DNA of 64,000 nt from Aquimarina algicola (lineage in GTDB: Bacteria; Bacteroidota; Bacteroidia; Flavobacteriales; Flavobacteriaceae), in the NCBI RefSeq assembly GCF_006443095.1, contig NZ_VFWZ01000007.1, positions 186,001 through 250,000 of the forward strand. The letters run 5' to 3'. Each line of letters opens with the position of its first letter. Position 1 is the stretch's first letter. Made by a program: the position numbers and the translations under genes. The notes beneath the pieces were generated by a model. That model did not search any database. It had not been told where the DNA came from and saw only the letters and a program-made list of their open reading frames with translations. Below are positions 9,381 to 17,378 of the stretch, in pieces.

Positions 9381-9824
9381 TCACTTTTTTAATTCCATAT
9401 GCAACGTAGGATAAGGTTTTCCTGAGGCATCTAATTCAGAACGACTAATCACCTCGAATCCATAATGTTTGTAAAATCCAACTGCTTGCTCATTTTGTTC
9501 ATTTACATCAACCTTTCTCACATTTAGGTGCTCTATCGAATAATCTAATAATGATGTCCCTATTTTTTGTCCTCTATAATCCGGATAAATAAAGAGCATT
9601 TCTAAATTTTGTTCTGCAACACCAACAAACCCTACTATTTTTTTAGTATCATTTCTAATGCATCTCAATTCGACTGCATCCAAGTAAGTATTTAAAATTA
9701 AAGGTTTAAAATATTCGATATCTTCTTCTTTTAAAAAGTCATGTGTCGCTCTCACAGAAGCTTCCCAAACATTTACTACTTCTATATACTCTGACGTATT
9801 GATTATGTCTATTTTTTGTTTCAT
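9381..9824 (-). CDS. GNAT family N-acetyltransferase
   Basis: This 147-residue protein has the GNAT fold. The acetyl-CoA-binding motif A is visible as LEMLFIYPDYRGQKIGTSLL, followed by the conserved C-terminal AVGFYKHYGFEV. Its opening (SEYIEVVNVWEASVRATHDF) is typical of the YjaB-like branch. The substrate is unknown. It stands alone between an AraC regulator and a winged-helix regulator. Confidence 0.9.
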   Translation of the reverse strand: MKQKIDIINTSEYIEVVNVWEASVRATHDFLKEEDIEYFKPLILNTYLDAVELRCIRNDTKKIVGFVGVAEQNLEMLFIYPDYRGQKIGTSLLDYSIEHLNVRKVDVNEQNEQAVGFYKHYGFEVISRSELDASGKPYPTLHMELKK

Positions 9825-9989
9825 TCTCTTATGCTATCATCAATAATAAAGTAACAGGTCGCATCCTATCACCTAAAAAATAAAATATAAAAGTAGTAGT
9901 TTTTTAAATTTTACTGGGTTTTAATTCGTTCATTGGTAAAATGAAAGGTGTATTTTTTGATCTTATTATTTTTTAAAATGTTATAGCAC

Positions 9990-10688
9990 TTAGTATTCCG
10001 TGTTATTTATCATTAATTTTAATTCATTGAGTAGTTTTATTTCTCCTAGAGTAGTGATTACTATTTCGCGTGAATTTTGTTTTTTTCTCATCCAATCTTT
10101 CTCCAAAAATTTTTCTAGCATTGCTGATCCTAAAGCACCAGCAATATGATGCTTTCTTTCTGTCCAGTCCAAACATTTGTGGGCAAATGACCGTTTTTTA
10201 TTTTTCAAACTATTAATATCAATACCCAACTCTCTATACCAATCTATACCAAAATCTGTAACCTCAAAAGAATCATCTTTTAAGACAATAATTTTTTGCT
10301 CCAATAAAGAATTTGTAATTTGAATGGAAATGTTACCAGCTAGATGATCATAACATGTTCTGGCAAAAGCAAGTTTTTGTGCCTCGGCATTCTTCTTAAC
10401 TTCTATTTTTTGATCAGGAATTAAACTTGCCATAGATTCAATCACTTGGGCAACTTGCTCATTCGCCAATTGAAAATATCGGTGTCGTCCTTGTTTTTCA
10501 ACAGATACGATATTCGCTTCTATAAGTTTAGACAAATGATTGCTTGCTGACTGTCTTGAAATATTAGCTGCAACAGCTAATTCTGTTGCGGTATATGCTT
10601 TTTCATCTAGTAAATACCATAACATTATAGAACGAGTTTTGTCTCCGATGAGGGATGCTATTTTCGAAAATTGATTTTCTATTTCCAT
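9990..10688 (-). CDS. ArsR-like winged-helix transcriptional regulator
   Basis: This 232-residue protein has an ArsR-type winged helix at about 8-85, with YTATELAVAANISRQSASNH as the recognition helix region and a wing at EKQGRHRYFQL. A C-terminal ~130-residue domain follows, containing TCYDHLAGNI and CLDWTERKHHIAGALG. This larger form is common among proteobacterial and Bacteroidota regulators of unknown effector. It is transcribed divergently from the alpha/beta hydrolase gene at 10779, and a dyad overlaps its promoter, so self-regulation and control of the hydrolase operon are likely. Confidence 0.85.
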   Translation of the reverse strand: MEIENQFSKIASLIGDKTRSIMLWYLLDEKAYTATELAVAANISRQSASNHLSKLIEANIVSVEKQGRHRYFQLANEQVAQVIESMASLIPDQKIEVKKNAEAQKLAFARTCYDHLAGNISIQITNSLLEQKIIVLKDDSFEVTDFGIDWYRELGIDINSLKNKKRSFAHKCLDWTERKHHIAGALGSAMLEKFLEKDWMRKKQNSREIVITTLGEIKLLNELKLMINNTEY

Positions 10689-10708
10689 ATTACAAAGATA
10701 GATGTAAT
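10689..10708 (-). promoter_or_regulatory. Promoter and putative operator of the winged-helix regulator
   Basis: On the minus strand a -7 element TATCTTTG (10693-10700) lies directly before the start codon, so the transcript would be leaderless or nearly so. It is embedded in the dyad ATTACA-N8-TGTAAT (10689-10694 and 10703-10708), which has the size and placement expected for an operator. Confidence 0.5.
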
Positions 10709-10757
10709 CCTATTTCATAGTTCATTTTATACTGAACTGTCTTGAGTATTCTCCTCA

Positions 10758-10765
10758 TATTTTTG
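10758..10765 (+). promoter_or_regulatory. -7 element of the alpha/beta hydrolase operon
   Basis: TATTTTTG fits the TAnnTTTG consensus and lies 13 bp before the ATG of the hydrolase gene, which would give a very short leader. I found no convincing -33 element at the usual distance. Confidence 0.45.
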
Positions 10766-10778
10766 AAAAAAATAAAAT

Positions 10779-11765
10779 ATGAGAACATTACGCTTACCAT
10801 TTTTACTCTTAACAATAATTATCAAGCCATTTGTTATCAAGGCGCAACAGGATATAAGGATTAATAGTAGAATCAAAGGAAAAATGTTAAATATCACATA
10901 TCAGAAACCAAAATCTAATCGCTTACATAAAGCGGTCTTGTTCATTCACGGAGCTTCATTTCCATCAGCATTGGCTTCAGGATTTCGGATGAATGAAATT
11001 TCTTGGGCAGATCAACTCTCTGAAGCCGGGTATGATGTTTTTGCTCTGGATTTTTTGGGATATGGTAAGTCTGATCGATACGATTACATGTCCAACAAAG
11101 GTATTGAATTTGCCAATAATAGTGGCGGAAGAGATATCATACAAGATATTGATATTGCAGTAGATTTTATCTTAAAAAAGCTTCAAATTAATAGGATTCA
11201 ACTTATTGGTCACTCTTGGGGAGCTACTGTTTCTGGATATTATGCAACAATATATTCTGAAAAAATTAATAAGTTGATATTATTTGCACCTTTTATTCAA
11301 AGGACAGGCCCAACATCATGGAGCAAACCTACTACACTCTATACTGATAAAACACCCAAACAAAGGGTGCAAGAATTCACAAACCAAATTCCTAAGGGAG
11401 AGCAAATGACGTTGGAACAAGAAATATTTACAACATGGAAAATCGCTTGGCAGAAAAGCGATACTACCACTACCAAAAGAAATCCGGCTTCGGTTCGATA
11501 TCCATCTGCTTGGCAAAAGGATTTATATGATTGTTGGAATGGAAAATGTTTTTTTGACCCATCAAAACTAAAGAATTCTACTTTATTAATCCGTGGAGAA
11601 TGGGATACTGTATTAAATGAAGAAGAAGCAAGCAAAGCTTTTGAGAAAATAAAAAATGTACCTTTCAAAAAATATATTGTTATCAAAAAAGGTACACATG
11701 TACTTCATCTTGAAAAAAGTCGCTCCCAACTATACAATGAAACATTGAATTTTCTAAAACTATAA
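10779..11765 (+). CDS. Alpha/beta hydrolase, exported
   Basis: This 328-residue protein has a signal peptide (about 1-22, ending IKAQ) and an alpha/beta-hydrolase fold. The catalytic triad is visible: nucleophile S146 in GHSWG, acid D276 in IRGEWDT and H307 in KGTHVLH. The oxyanion region LFIHGAS is at about 54-60. The substrate is unknown. It is followed after 5 bp by a monooxygenase-fold gene and is divergent from a winged-helix regulator, which suggests a small regulated detoxification or degradation unit. Confidence 0.85.
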   Translation: MRTLRLPFLLLTIIIKPFVIKAQQDIRINSRIKGKMLNITYQKPKSNRLHKAVLFIHGASFPSALASGFRMNEISWADQLSEAGYDVFALDFLGYGKSDRYDYMSNKGIEFANNSGGRDIIQDIDIAVDFILKKLQINRIQLIGHSWGATVSGYYATIYSEKINKLILFAPFIQRTGPTSWSKPTTLYTDKTPKQRVQEFTNQIPKGEQMTLEQEIFTTWKIAWQKSDTTTTKRNPASVRYPSAWQKDLYDCWNGKCFFDPSKLKNSTLLIRGEWDTVLNEEEASKAFEKIKNVPFKKYIVIKKGTHVLHLEKSRSQLYNETLNFLKL

Positions 11766-11770
11766 TAAAA

Positions 11771-12133
11771 ATGAATAGCCAATCTATTGCTGTAATTTTT
11801 GAAGTGATTCCTAAGAGTAATTATAAAAATGAATATCTGGATATCGCTTCAGGTTTGAAGTCTGAGCTAGAAAAAATAAAAGGTTTTATTTCTATCGAAA
11901 GGTTTCAAAGTATTTCTCAACCAGAAAAAATCTTGTCTTTATCTTTTTGGAAAAATGAAGAAGCTATAAAAGAATGGAGAAATATAGACATGCATCGAAC
12001 TGCACAAACAAAAGGGAGAGCATATATTTTTGAAGACTATAATTTAAGAGTTGCTCATGTTGTAAGAGATTATGGAATACGCAACAGAAAAGAAGCTCCG
12101 TCTGATAGCAAGTCAATTCATAGCAAGAAATAA
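11771..12133 (+). CDS. Antibiotic biosynthesis monooxygenase (ABM) family protein
   Basis: This 120-residue protein matches the ABM dimeric ferredoxin-like fold: an N-terminal strand AVIFEVIPK, then IKGFISIERFQSI, then SLSFWKNEEAIKEWRNIDMH. Members range from heme-degrading enzymes to quinol monooxygenases, and many have no known activity. It lies 5 bp after the alpha/beta hydrolase and is surely co-transcribed with it. Its tail (RKEAPSDSKSIHSKK) is probably disordered. Confidence 0.8.
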   Translation: MNSQSIAVIFEVIPKSNYKNEYLDIASGLKSELEKIKGFISIERFQSISQPEKILSLSFWKNEEAIKEWRNIDMHRTAQTKGRAYIFEDYNLRVAHVVRDYGIRNRKEAPSDSKSIHSKK

Positions 12134-12154
12134 TATAATTGATGTTAAAAATGA

Positions 12155-12643
12155 CTAGCTTCTATTTTCAAATTTAATATTCGCTTTATTTAGTTCCTCC
12201 TCTATATTTTTCCAAAAATTAGGTTTAAAAGAATTCATGTAATAAGTATACCCTTCAAGAGGTTTTTTTAAATAAATCACAATCCCATAAAAACCTCCTC
12301 TTCCTTTTCTTTTCAAAGTTTTTGAAATAGATTCTATATTTTCTATTTGGTATGTTTTTTTTATCCAAAAGAAACATAAATTTTTAATAATAATTTCTTT
12401 TTGATTTATAACTAGGTAGTAAAGGGTATAGTGAGATATAAAAATTGAAAAAGTGAAGAAGAAAATGAAGCAAAATAAAACAACATACCAATTTTTTAAA
12501 TACATTTTTGTTCCTATAATCATTGAGAAAAATGAAATCCAAAAAATAATAATTGACAACACCCCGGTTGATACATAAGCATGTTTTTTAAAAGTAATTG
12601 TTTTATTATTTTCATTATGGGTTTGATTGTTATCAGTTTTCAT
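12155..12643 (-). CDS. Small membrane protein with a PH-like domain (unknown role)
   Basis: The 162-residue protein has two membrane segments, at about 27-47 and 53-77. A beta-rich segment follows (NQKEIIIKNLCFFWIKKTYQ ... GFYGIVIYLKKPLEG) that resembles bacterial PH-like (bPH) domains seen in membrane proteins. There are no catalytic motifs. It converges on the ABM gene, with only 21 bp between the two stops. Confidence 0.5.
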   Translation of the reverse strand: MKTDNNQTHNENNKTITFKKHAYVSTGVLSIIIFWISFFSMIIGTKMYLKNWYVVLFCFIFFFTFSIFISHYTLYYLVINQKEIIIKNLCFFWIKKTYQIENIESISKTLKRKGRGGFYGIVIYLKKPLEGYTYYMNSFKPNFWKNIEEELNKANIKFENRS

Positions 12644-12716
12644 TAATGTAAATGATTTATGCAGCTTCTAATTAGACAATAAGCGCGTATTTTCAAATAA
12701 TATTGCCTGTAATAGT

Positions 12717-13121
12717 TTATTCCCTTTCTTCAAATGGTATGATGATTCCTTTTTCTACATATTTTTTTAACCCATTTAGCAATATAGCCCAACAAAAAGA
12801 TGATCTTCTATAATGAGCATTACATTCTGGCCATCCAACATGCCAAAAATTAACCAAAACATTGCTATCATTTTGTTCTAGTTCAAAACCAAAAGATGTA
12901 GCATCCCAATCCGCATCAGATTTGATCATTTTAATATGAAAAGACTTTTCCTTTTCTGCTTTAATGACTTTTCCATACCAATCATATTCGGGTGCAAAGA
13001 AAAAATTATAGATTTCGCCTTCTTTAGGTTTCCCTTCACAACGAAGAGGCCACCAATTAACTAAGTGTTTTGGCTCAGTAATAGCGTCATAAATTTCTTT
13101 GATCGGTGTATTAATTAGCAA
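12717..13121 (-). CDS. SRPBCC / AHSA1-like domain protein, start codon uncertain
   Basis: The frame encodes an SRPBCC domain of the AHSA1 type: IYDAITEPKHLVNWWP, then FFFAPEYDWYGKVI, then SFGFELEQ. The only conventional start is TTG at 13119-13121. Family-like sequence continues upstream in frame to 13166 (...SITISHSIYHD...), where no ATG, GTG or TTG occurs before the stop at 13167-13169. The true start could be a rare codon, or the ATG may have been lost, leaving a weakly expressed gene. Members bind small hydrophobic ligands; the ligand here is unknown. Confidence 0.7.
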   Translation of the reverse strand: MLINTPIKEIYDAITEPKHLVNWWPLRCEGKPKEGEIYNFFFAPEYDWYGKVIKAEKEKSFHIKMIKSDADWDATSFGFELEQNDSNVLVNFWHVGWPECNAHYRRSSFCWAILLNGLKKYVEKGIIIPFEERE

Positions 13122-13430
13122 ATCATGATAAATTGAATGTGATATAGTAATTGATTTATTTTTTAATTATCCCCTTCAATAAATATAAAAACAACACCTT
13201 TTACACACTTACAAACACTTAAAAATGAGTTTTTTATCAATAAACTTTAATCTATTAAGAATTAAAAATAAACTACATCACCTTATTTTGAATCTTCTCA
13301 CAATAAAAATATAGTATTCTATATAAAATCACTGTTTTCAGGGAGAAAATTCTTAGGTATAAAGCATTATTTTTATCAAACAATTTTATAATAATCTTGT
13401 TACTAAATTTAATTCTTCAAAACTCTGAAT
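13122..13430. other. Intergenic region, 309 bp
   Basis: The left 45 bp seem to be unstarted N-terminal coding sequence of the SRPBCC gene (minus strand). The remainder is very AT-rich and presumably holds the promoter of the SUFU gene, but I cannot point to a consensus -7 element. Confidence 0.5.
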
Positions 13431-14087
13431 ATGGATAAAAAAGCATATCAAAAAACATTCACGCAAGACGATGCTGTAGGTTGGCAATCTATCGATACTG
13501 CCTTAGAGAATATATATCCAAAAATTGAACCCAGACATTATGGCCCTTTATGCGGGTTGCATTATAGTGCGGGAGGATCTGATCCTATAGATGGTACAAG
13601 TATATATGATACCCAAAATCAAGAATATCACAGACATCTTATAAGTTATGGAATGTCTGAATTGTATTATAACCCCGAACAAGCTGGAGGTGAATTTAGT
13701 AAATGGGGATTTGAATTTACCTTTAGACTAAAGCCTTTTGAAGACGATAAAGAAGACCCCATATGGGCTGTACAAGTCATGAACAATCTTGCTCGATATG
13801 TACTGAATAGCGGAAAATGGTTCGAAGAAAATCATTTTGTACCTGCAAATGGTCCAATACGTTTGAATACCGACACAGAAATAACAGGTTTGGTATTTGC
13901 GCTTGATCCCGAATTAGGTAAAATTGACACTCCTCATGGTGAGGTTTCCTTTTTACAAATGGTCGGTATCACCAGTAATGAAGTTGATCGCTTAAAAACT
14001 GATCCCACCACAACTGCTGTAGCACAACTTATAGAAGAACTGAAAAAAGATAATCCATTACTAGTTACAGATCTAAATCGTAAATAA
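13431..14087 (+). CDS. Suppressor-of-fused (SUFU) domain protein, probable immunity protein
   Basis: This 218-residue protein is a bacterial SUFU-family member. It shows YPKIEPRHYGPLCGLHYSAG, then DGTSIYDTQNQEYHRHLISYGMSE, then WGFEFTFRL, then FALDPELGKIDTPHGEVSFL. In bacteria, SUFU domains are known mainly as immunity proteins of polymorphic toxin systems. No signal peptide is present, as expected for a cytoplasmic antitoxin. The next gene starts 2 bp downstream and is also immunity-like. No toxin gene is visible within several kilobases. Confidence 0.88.
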   Translation: MDKKAYQKTFTQDDAVGWQSIDTALENIYPKIEPRHYGPLCGLHYSAGGSDPIDGTSIYDTQNQEYHRHLISYGMSELYYNPEQAGGEFSKWGFEFTFRLKPFEDDKEDPIWAVQVMNNLARYVLNSGKWFEENHFVPANGPIRLNTDTEITGLVFALDPELGKIDTPHGEVSFLQMVGITSNEVDRLKTDPTTTAVAQLIEELKKDNPLLVTDLNRK

Positions 14088-14089
14088 AA

Positions 14090-14614
14090 ATGACTCGAGA
14101 AGAAATATTAATCAATAGCATATGGACTGACGCAAAAATGAAAGTGTTCTCTTCGTTCTTTAATACTGAAATAACAGTGAACTTATATGCACACCCTTAT
14201 AGTTTACAACATGTAGAAGGCCCTATCATATCAGAAAAAATGGTACAAACCATAAATGATGTATTACAACTTGATGCCAGTAGTTTACCTCTTATGAAAA
14301 GTCTATTGTATAAACACTGTTTAGAATGTTGTGACGCTACCTCATATGGATTTGAAGTAAAAGATGGAGAAACTGAAACAGAAGCAAACCTAAGAGAATT
14401 TGGGATCAAAAATGAAGATGATGCATTTGCAAATGCTAACCTAAATTATATAAATATCGAAGATGATGAAGTAGAAAAACGAAAAAACAGATATGCTAAA
14501 TTAGTCTTTTATCCTGAGTGGGAAGAAGAACATGGTTGCGAATTAATCTTAAAAAATGGAGTGCTACTAGATCATTATGGAGAATCAGACACATGGCTCA
14601 CTCAATTTGAATAA
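14090..14614 (+). CDS. Acidic protein, possible immunity protein (DUF6985-like)
   Basis: This 174-residue, strongly acidic protein follows the SUFU gene after 2 bp and is certainly co-transcribed. Its C-terminal part (AKLVFYPEWEEEHGCELILK, then DHYGESDTW) resembles the DUF6985 type of small immunity-like proteins, in which the phrase 'W-E-E-E-H-G' is common. It is cytoplasmic and has no catalytic motif. The assignment is from memory of the motif, so moderate to low confidence; its pairing with SUFU is the best evidence for an immunity role. Confidence 0.5.
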   Translation: MTREEILINSIWTDAKMKVFSSFFNTEITVNLYAHPYSLQHVEGPIISEKMVQTINDVLQLDASSLPLMKSLLYKHCLECCDATSYGFEVKDGETETEANLREFGIKNEDDAFANANLNYINIEDDEVEKRKNRYAKLVFYPEWEEEHGCELILKNGVLLDHYGESDTWLTQFE

Positions 14615-14760
14615 CGTTAAAAAATATTATAACCAAAATATGATTATACCTCCTAGTATTTAAAACGTTTTTATTTTTAAAAATAGATTAACTATTCATA
14701 AATATATTTTTAGAAATAAAACAGCTACTTTAATCATAACAACTTAAAACCTTATCAGTT

Positions 14761-14967
14761 ATGTTAAAAAGCATTTTAAATTTAGACAATGTAAGTAAAT
14801 TACAAAAAAGCCAACAAAAAATCATTGTAGGCGGAGAGCTAACCGGGTCAAATGATTGTGCTCTTGGTGGAGATTTTGTGTGTTGTGGTAACCAACCCTG
14901 GCAATGTGGCACTGGTCCTCTTGGTGGAGGTGACTACATAAATGGAACTTGTTTTTGTTTTGCATAA
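14761..14967 (+). CDS. Double-glycine-leader, cysteine-rich peptide (bacteriocin-like precursor)
   Basis: This 68-residue gene has a classic two-part design. A 25-residue leader (MLKSILNLDNVSKLQKSQQK, then IIVGG) ends in Gly-Gly, the cleavage site used by C39-peptidase ABC exporters. The 43-residue core has six cysteines (one at NDC, a CC pair, then QC and TCFC) and many glycines, suited to disulfides or thioether bridges. Leaders of the form 'MLKSI-NL-x-V-L-K-x-GG' are frequent in Flavobacteriia. No exporter or modification enzyme lies nearby, so it must use one encoded elsewhere. A strong terminator follows. Its product could be a bacteriocin, a signal peptide, or a contact-dependent factor. 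Confidence 0.75.
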   Translation: MLKSILNLDNVSKLQKSQQKIIVGGELTGSNDCALGGDFVCCGNQPWQCGTGPLGGGDYINGTCFCFA

Positions 14968-15002
14968 GAAAATGGAGCAAAACATTTGTAGAAATAATAG
15001 TT

Positions 15003-15035
15003 ACAAGAGGCTAATGGATAGCCTCTTGTTGTTTA
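15003..15035 (+). terminator. Terminator of the GG-leader peptide gene
   Basis: A perfect 11-bp stem (ACAAGAGGCTA / TAGCCTCTTGT) with a 5-nt loop is followed by a U-rich tail. It lies 36 bp after the peptide stop codon, so the peptide gene is the end of its transcript. Confidence 0.8.
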
Positions 15036-15060
15036 TAGACTTAATAATTCTTTTTCAATA

Positions 15061-15468
15061 TTATATCGCCAGAGGAAAATCCAGCATTTGAATATTATCC
15101 TGTAATCTTTCCTTTACAATATTCATCATACGTTTATTTAAAGCTGAAGAATTTTTGGTATAGGTACGATATTCCTCTACCGTAAAATGCCCTATAATCA
15201 TGCCTTTTAAACTATTTCTGAACTTCATATCTTTCTGAACTGCATTTTCAATAAACTTTAAACGCTTTTCTATAGATAATTCATAAAAAGTATTTTTTCT
15301 TTTCTTTATGTAGTTTTTAAAAACATCGATCAAAAGATCTGCTTGTAACTTCACGATCGGTCTAATAGTTTTGTTCTGAAATTGCTCATCACTAGACATA
15401 TTATCAGAAACTCTAACATTTAACAATTTTGGGCGCATGGCCAATAAATTTAATTCCCTGTTTTCCAT
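15061..15468 (-). CDS. Conserved flavobacterial protein of unknown function
   Basis: This 135-residue, mostly helical, basic protein has no signal peptide. The N-terminal part (NLLAMRPKLLNVRVSDNMSS, then DEQFQNKTIRPIVKLQADLL) looks like a small protein that occurs widely in Flavobacteriaceae and is often labelled 'glyoxalase' in databases. I see no glyoxalase metal ligands, so that label is probably wrong. It is a single gene; its promoter -7 element may be TACATTTG (minus strand, 15581-15588). Confidence 0.6.
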   Translation of the reverse strand: MENRELNLLAMRPKLLNVRVSDNMSSDEQFQNKTIRPIVKLQADLLIDVFKNYIKKRKNTFYELSIEKRLKFIENAVQKDMKFRNSLKGMIIGHFTVEEYRTYTKNSSALNKRMMNIVKERLQDNIQMLDFPLAI

Positions 15469-15825
15469 AATAACGAAGTTTACTAAAATTACTTAATTGC
15501 TGAATTCAAAAAACAATAGTATTCTCTGAGTTTTTAAAGACTTATAAACAATGAACGTATTACAAAATCACAATGATATACAAATGTAACTTTTCTATTA
15601 CACTAATGTAATCATTCTAAATTCGGATAATATTAACTAAACAATAACTTTATCATAATGATGACGACTATATCCTATTGTGTATCCTTGACTGAGAAAA
15701 TTTCAAATATCTATGAACATATGATAACAACTATCGAGATGTTTTTATAAATTGGTGATGTTATTATAAATTCATTCATAAACCATCAAATAACACTTTT
15801 AATCAATCATCTTAAAATTGTATTA
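15469..15825. other. Divergent intergenic region, 357 bp
   Basis: The region separates two divergent genes and presumably carries both promoters. On the minus strand TACATTTG (15581-15588) fits the -7 consensus for the left gene. A short dyad ATTACA-CTAA-TGTAAT is at 15597-15612 and could be an operator. No gene is visible. Confidence 0.5.
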
Positions 15826-16716
15826 ATGAAATTTGGAAAAGTAGAACACCCCGAAATTATAGATTTTAAATTACCAGAAGATCATAAGGATACAAAGAGA
15901 GTCCTACAACAAAATAGCAAAAATGATTTGTCAGTTCATGTAGGTTGTGCCAAATGGAATCGGCAAGATTTAAAAGGTTTTTATCCCAGAGGTACCAAAG
16001 ACGAATTAGAATATTATTCTAAACAGTTCAATTGCATAGAACTTAATGCTACTTTTTATCGAATATTTCCTGAAGAACAATTTCAAAAATGGTATGACAA
16101 AACTCCTGCTGATTTCAAATTTTTCCCAAAATTAGTCCAAAACATTTCTCATCTCAAAAGATTGAATGATGATGTACAACCTTATGTTGATCAATATTTA
16201 AATAATGTCGTACATCTAAAAGAAAAGCTTGGAACAATCTTTTTACAAATGCATGGAAATTTTGCTCCAAAAAATTTTGATCGCGTGATACAGTTTATCC
16301 AAAAGTGGCCAAAAGAAATACGTTTAGCAGTAGAGTTTAGACATACCGACTGGTTCAATGATACCAGCATAGCCAATGAGCTTTATGATTTACTAGAGAA
16401 AAACAAGATCTCAAATATTATAACCGATACAGCAGGCAGAAGAGATCTATTACACATGCGACTTACTAATGACGAAGCATTTATAAGATATGTAGGTGCT
16501 AATCATGAAACTGATTATAGAAGATTAGACGATTGGACAAAAAGACTCACTACCTGGAAAATGCAAGGTATTAATCATATTCACTTTTTTGTACACCAAA
16601 ATATAGAAGAAGAATCTCCTTTATTATCAAAGTATTTTATCAATGCCATAAATGATCAATTAAACATGCAATTAAAATTACCAAATCATATTACTGATGA
16701 TTTGAAATTATTCTAA
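15826..16716 (+). CDS. DUF72 family protein (TIM-barrel)
   Basis: This 296-residue protein is a clear DUF72 member. It has the opening VHVGCAKWNRQDLKGFYPRG (50-70), the LEYYSKQFNCIELNATFYRI stretch, FKFFPKLVQNISH, and LAVEFRHTDWF. DUF72 proteins have a TIM-barrel fold, and no reaction has been firmly established. The protein is cytoplasmic and monocistronic. Confidence 0.9.
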   Translation: MKFGKVEHPEIIDFKLPEDHKDTKRVLQQNSKNDLSVHVGCAKWNRQDLKGFYPRGTKDELEYYSKQFNCIELNATFYRIFPEEQFQKWYDKTPADFKFFPKLVQNISHLKRLNDDVQPYVDQYLNNVVHLKEKLGTIFLQMHGNFAPKNFDRVIQFIQKWPKEIRLAVEFRHTDWFNDTSIANELYDLLEKNKISNIITDTAGRRDLLHMRLTNDEAFIRYVGANHETDYRRLDDWTKRLTTWKMQGINHIHFFVHQNIEEESPLLSKYFINAINDQLNMQLKLPNHITDDLKLF

Positions 16717-16807
16717 ATAAAAAAGATTTTGACAAGTACTATTTAAAAAAATTAAAGGTTTTTATACTTTTTTATGTTAATTTTTTACTAAATAAACCAT
16801 TTAACCG

Positions 16808-16836
16808 TATATTTGAGCATTTCGTCGATATTTTTG
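16808..16836 (+). promoter_or_regulatory. Two tandem -7-like elements before the histidine-rich gene
   Basis: TATATTTG (16808-16815) and TATTTTTG (16829-16836) both match TAnnTTTG and lie 90-120 bp before the ATG at 16927. Neither has an ideal -33 partner. Confidence 0.35.
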
Positions 16837-16926
16837 GTTTATACATCTATCATAAACAATTTTAACTGCCCCGTAGATGTATCTTCGAATTGAGAAATAA
16901 TTTTATTAACCTTAAATGTAAAACTT

Positions 16927-17301
16927 ATGTCAAAATATCTACTTTCTAAAATATTAATTTTACTTGTTTTTAGTTTCAACTTTGGTTATTCACAATTCGA
17001 TACGTCTCACCATTCTGATAAGGAATTTGGGCAAACTATTATATCTGAAAAAGAAAATATTTTATTTCATAAAATATCTCAAGCAAATACTACTATTTTA
17101 TTCTCATGTAACTTTAACGAAGATCATGACCACGATCATGAACATGAAGATATAGCCTTAACATTAGACTTTTTATCCTCTGATGAAAGCACAGACTTTA
17201 ATTGTTCAGGTGGTTTCTGTATGAATGAATCTCATTTTCATAAAAAAGGATTAACTCTTAATAGACAATTATTTTATTACTTTATAAGTATATCTTGTTA
17301 A
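16927..17301 (+). CDS. Small secreted histidine-rich protein, possibly a gene remnant
   Basis: This 124-residue protein has a signal peptide (about 1-22, ending FGYS). The mature part has an acidic and histidine-rich run (EDHDHDHEHED, about residues 65-75) and several cysteines (NCSGGFC). It may bind divalent metals, or it may be the N-terminal propeptide-like remnant of a larger secreted protein, because the C-terminal end (RQLFYYFISISC) looks abrupt and hydrophobic. I do not recognise a family. It ends 78 bp before the DEAD-box gene and has a separate promoter. Confidence 0.5.
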   Translation: MSKYLLSKILILLVFSFNFGYSQFDTSHHSDKEFGQTIISEKENILFHKISQANTTILFSCNFNEDHDHDHEHEDIALTLDFLSSDESTDFNCSGGFCMNESHFHKKGLTLNRQLFYYFISISC

Positions 17302-17352
17302 TACATCTCTTATATTTTCTAAATAGAACATAACTTGATAAGATAATTCGAT

Positions 17353-17360
17353 TATTTTTG
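17353..17360 (+). promoter_or_regulatory. -7 element of the DEAD-box helicase gene
   Basis: TATTTTTG matches TAnnTTTG. It implies a transcription start near 17367, which lies downstream of the TTG at 17358-17360 and just before ATG 17379. That excludes the TTG as the helicase start. Confidence 0.55.
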
Positions 17361-17378
17361 CATCTTAAATCAGATGCC

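Noticed and set aside
15061..15468. Glyoxalase label for the 135-residue protein
   Set aside because: The sequence is helical and basic and lacks the metal ligands and beta-alpha repeats of glyoxalase I.
17358..17378. TTG start for the DEAD-box helicase
   Set aside because: The codon is inside a -7 promoter element (17353-17360), upstream of the predicted transcription start. ATG 17379 gives the family-typical MTFLELG opening.
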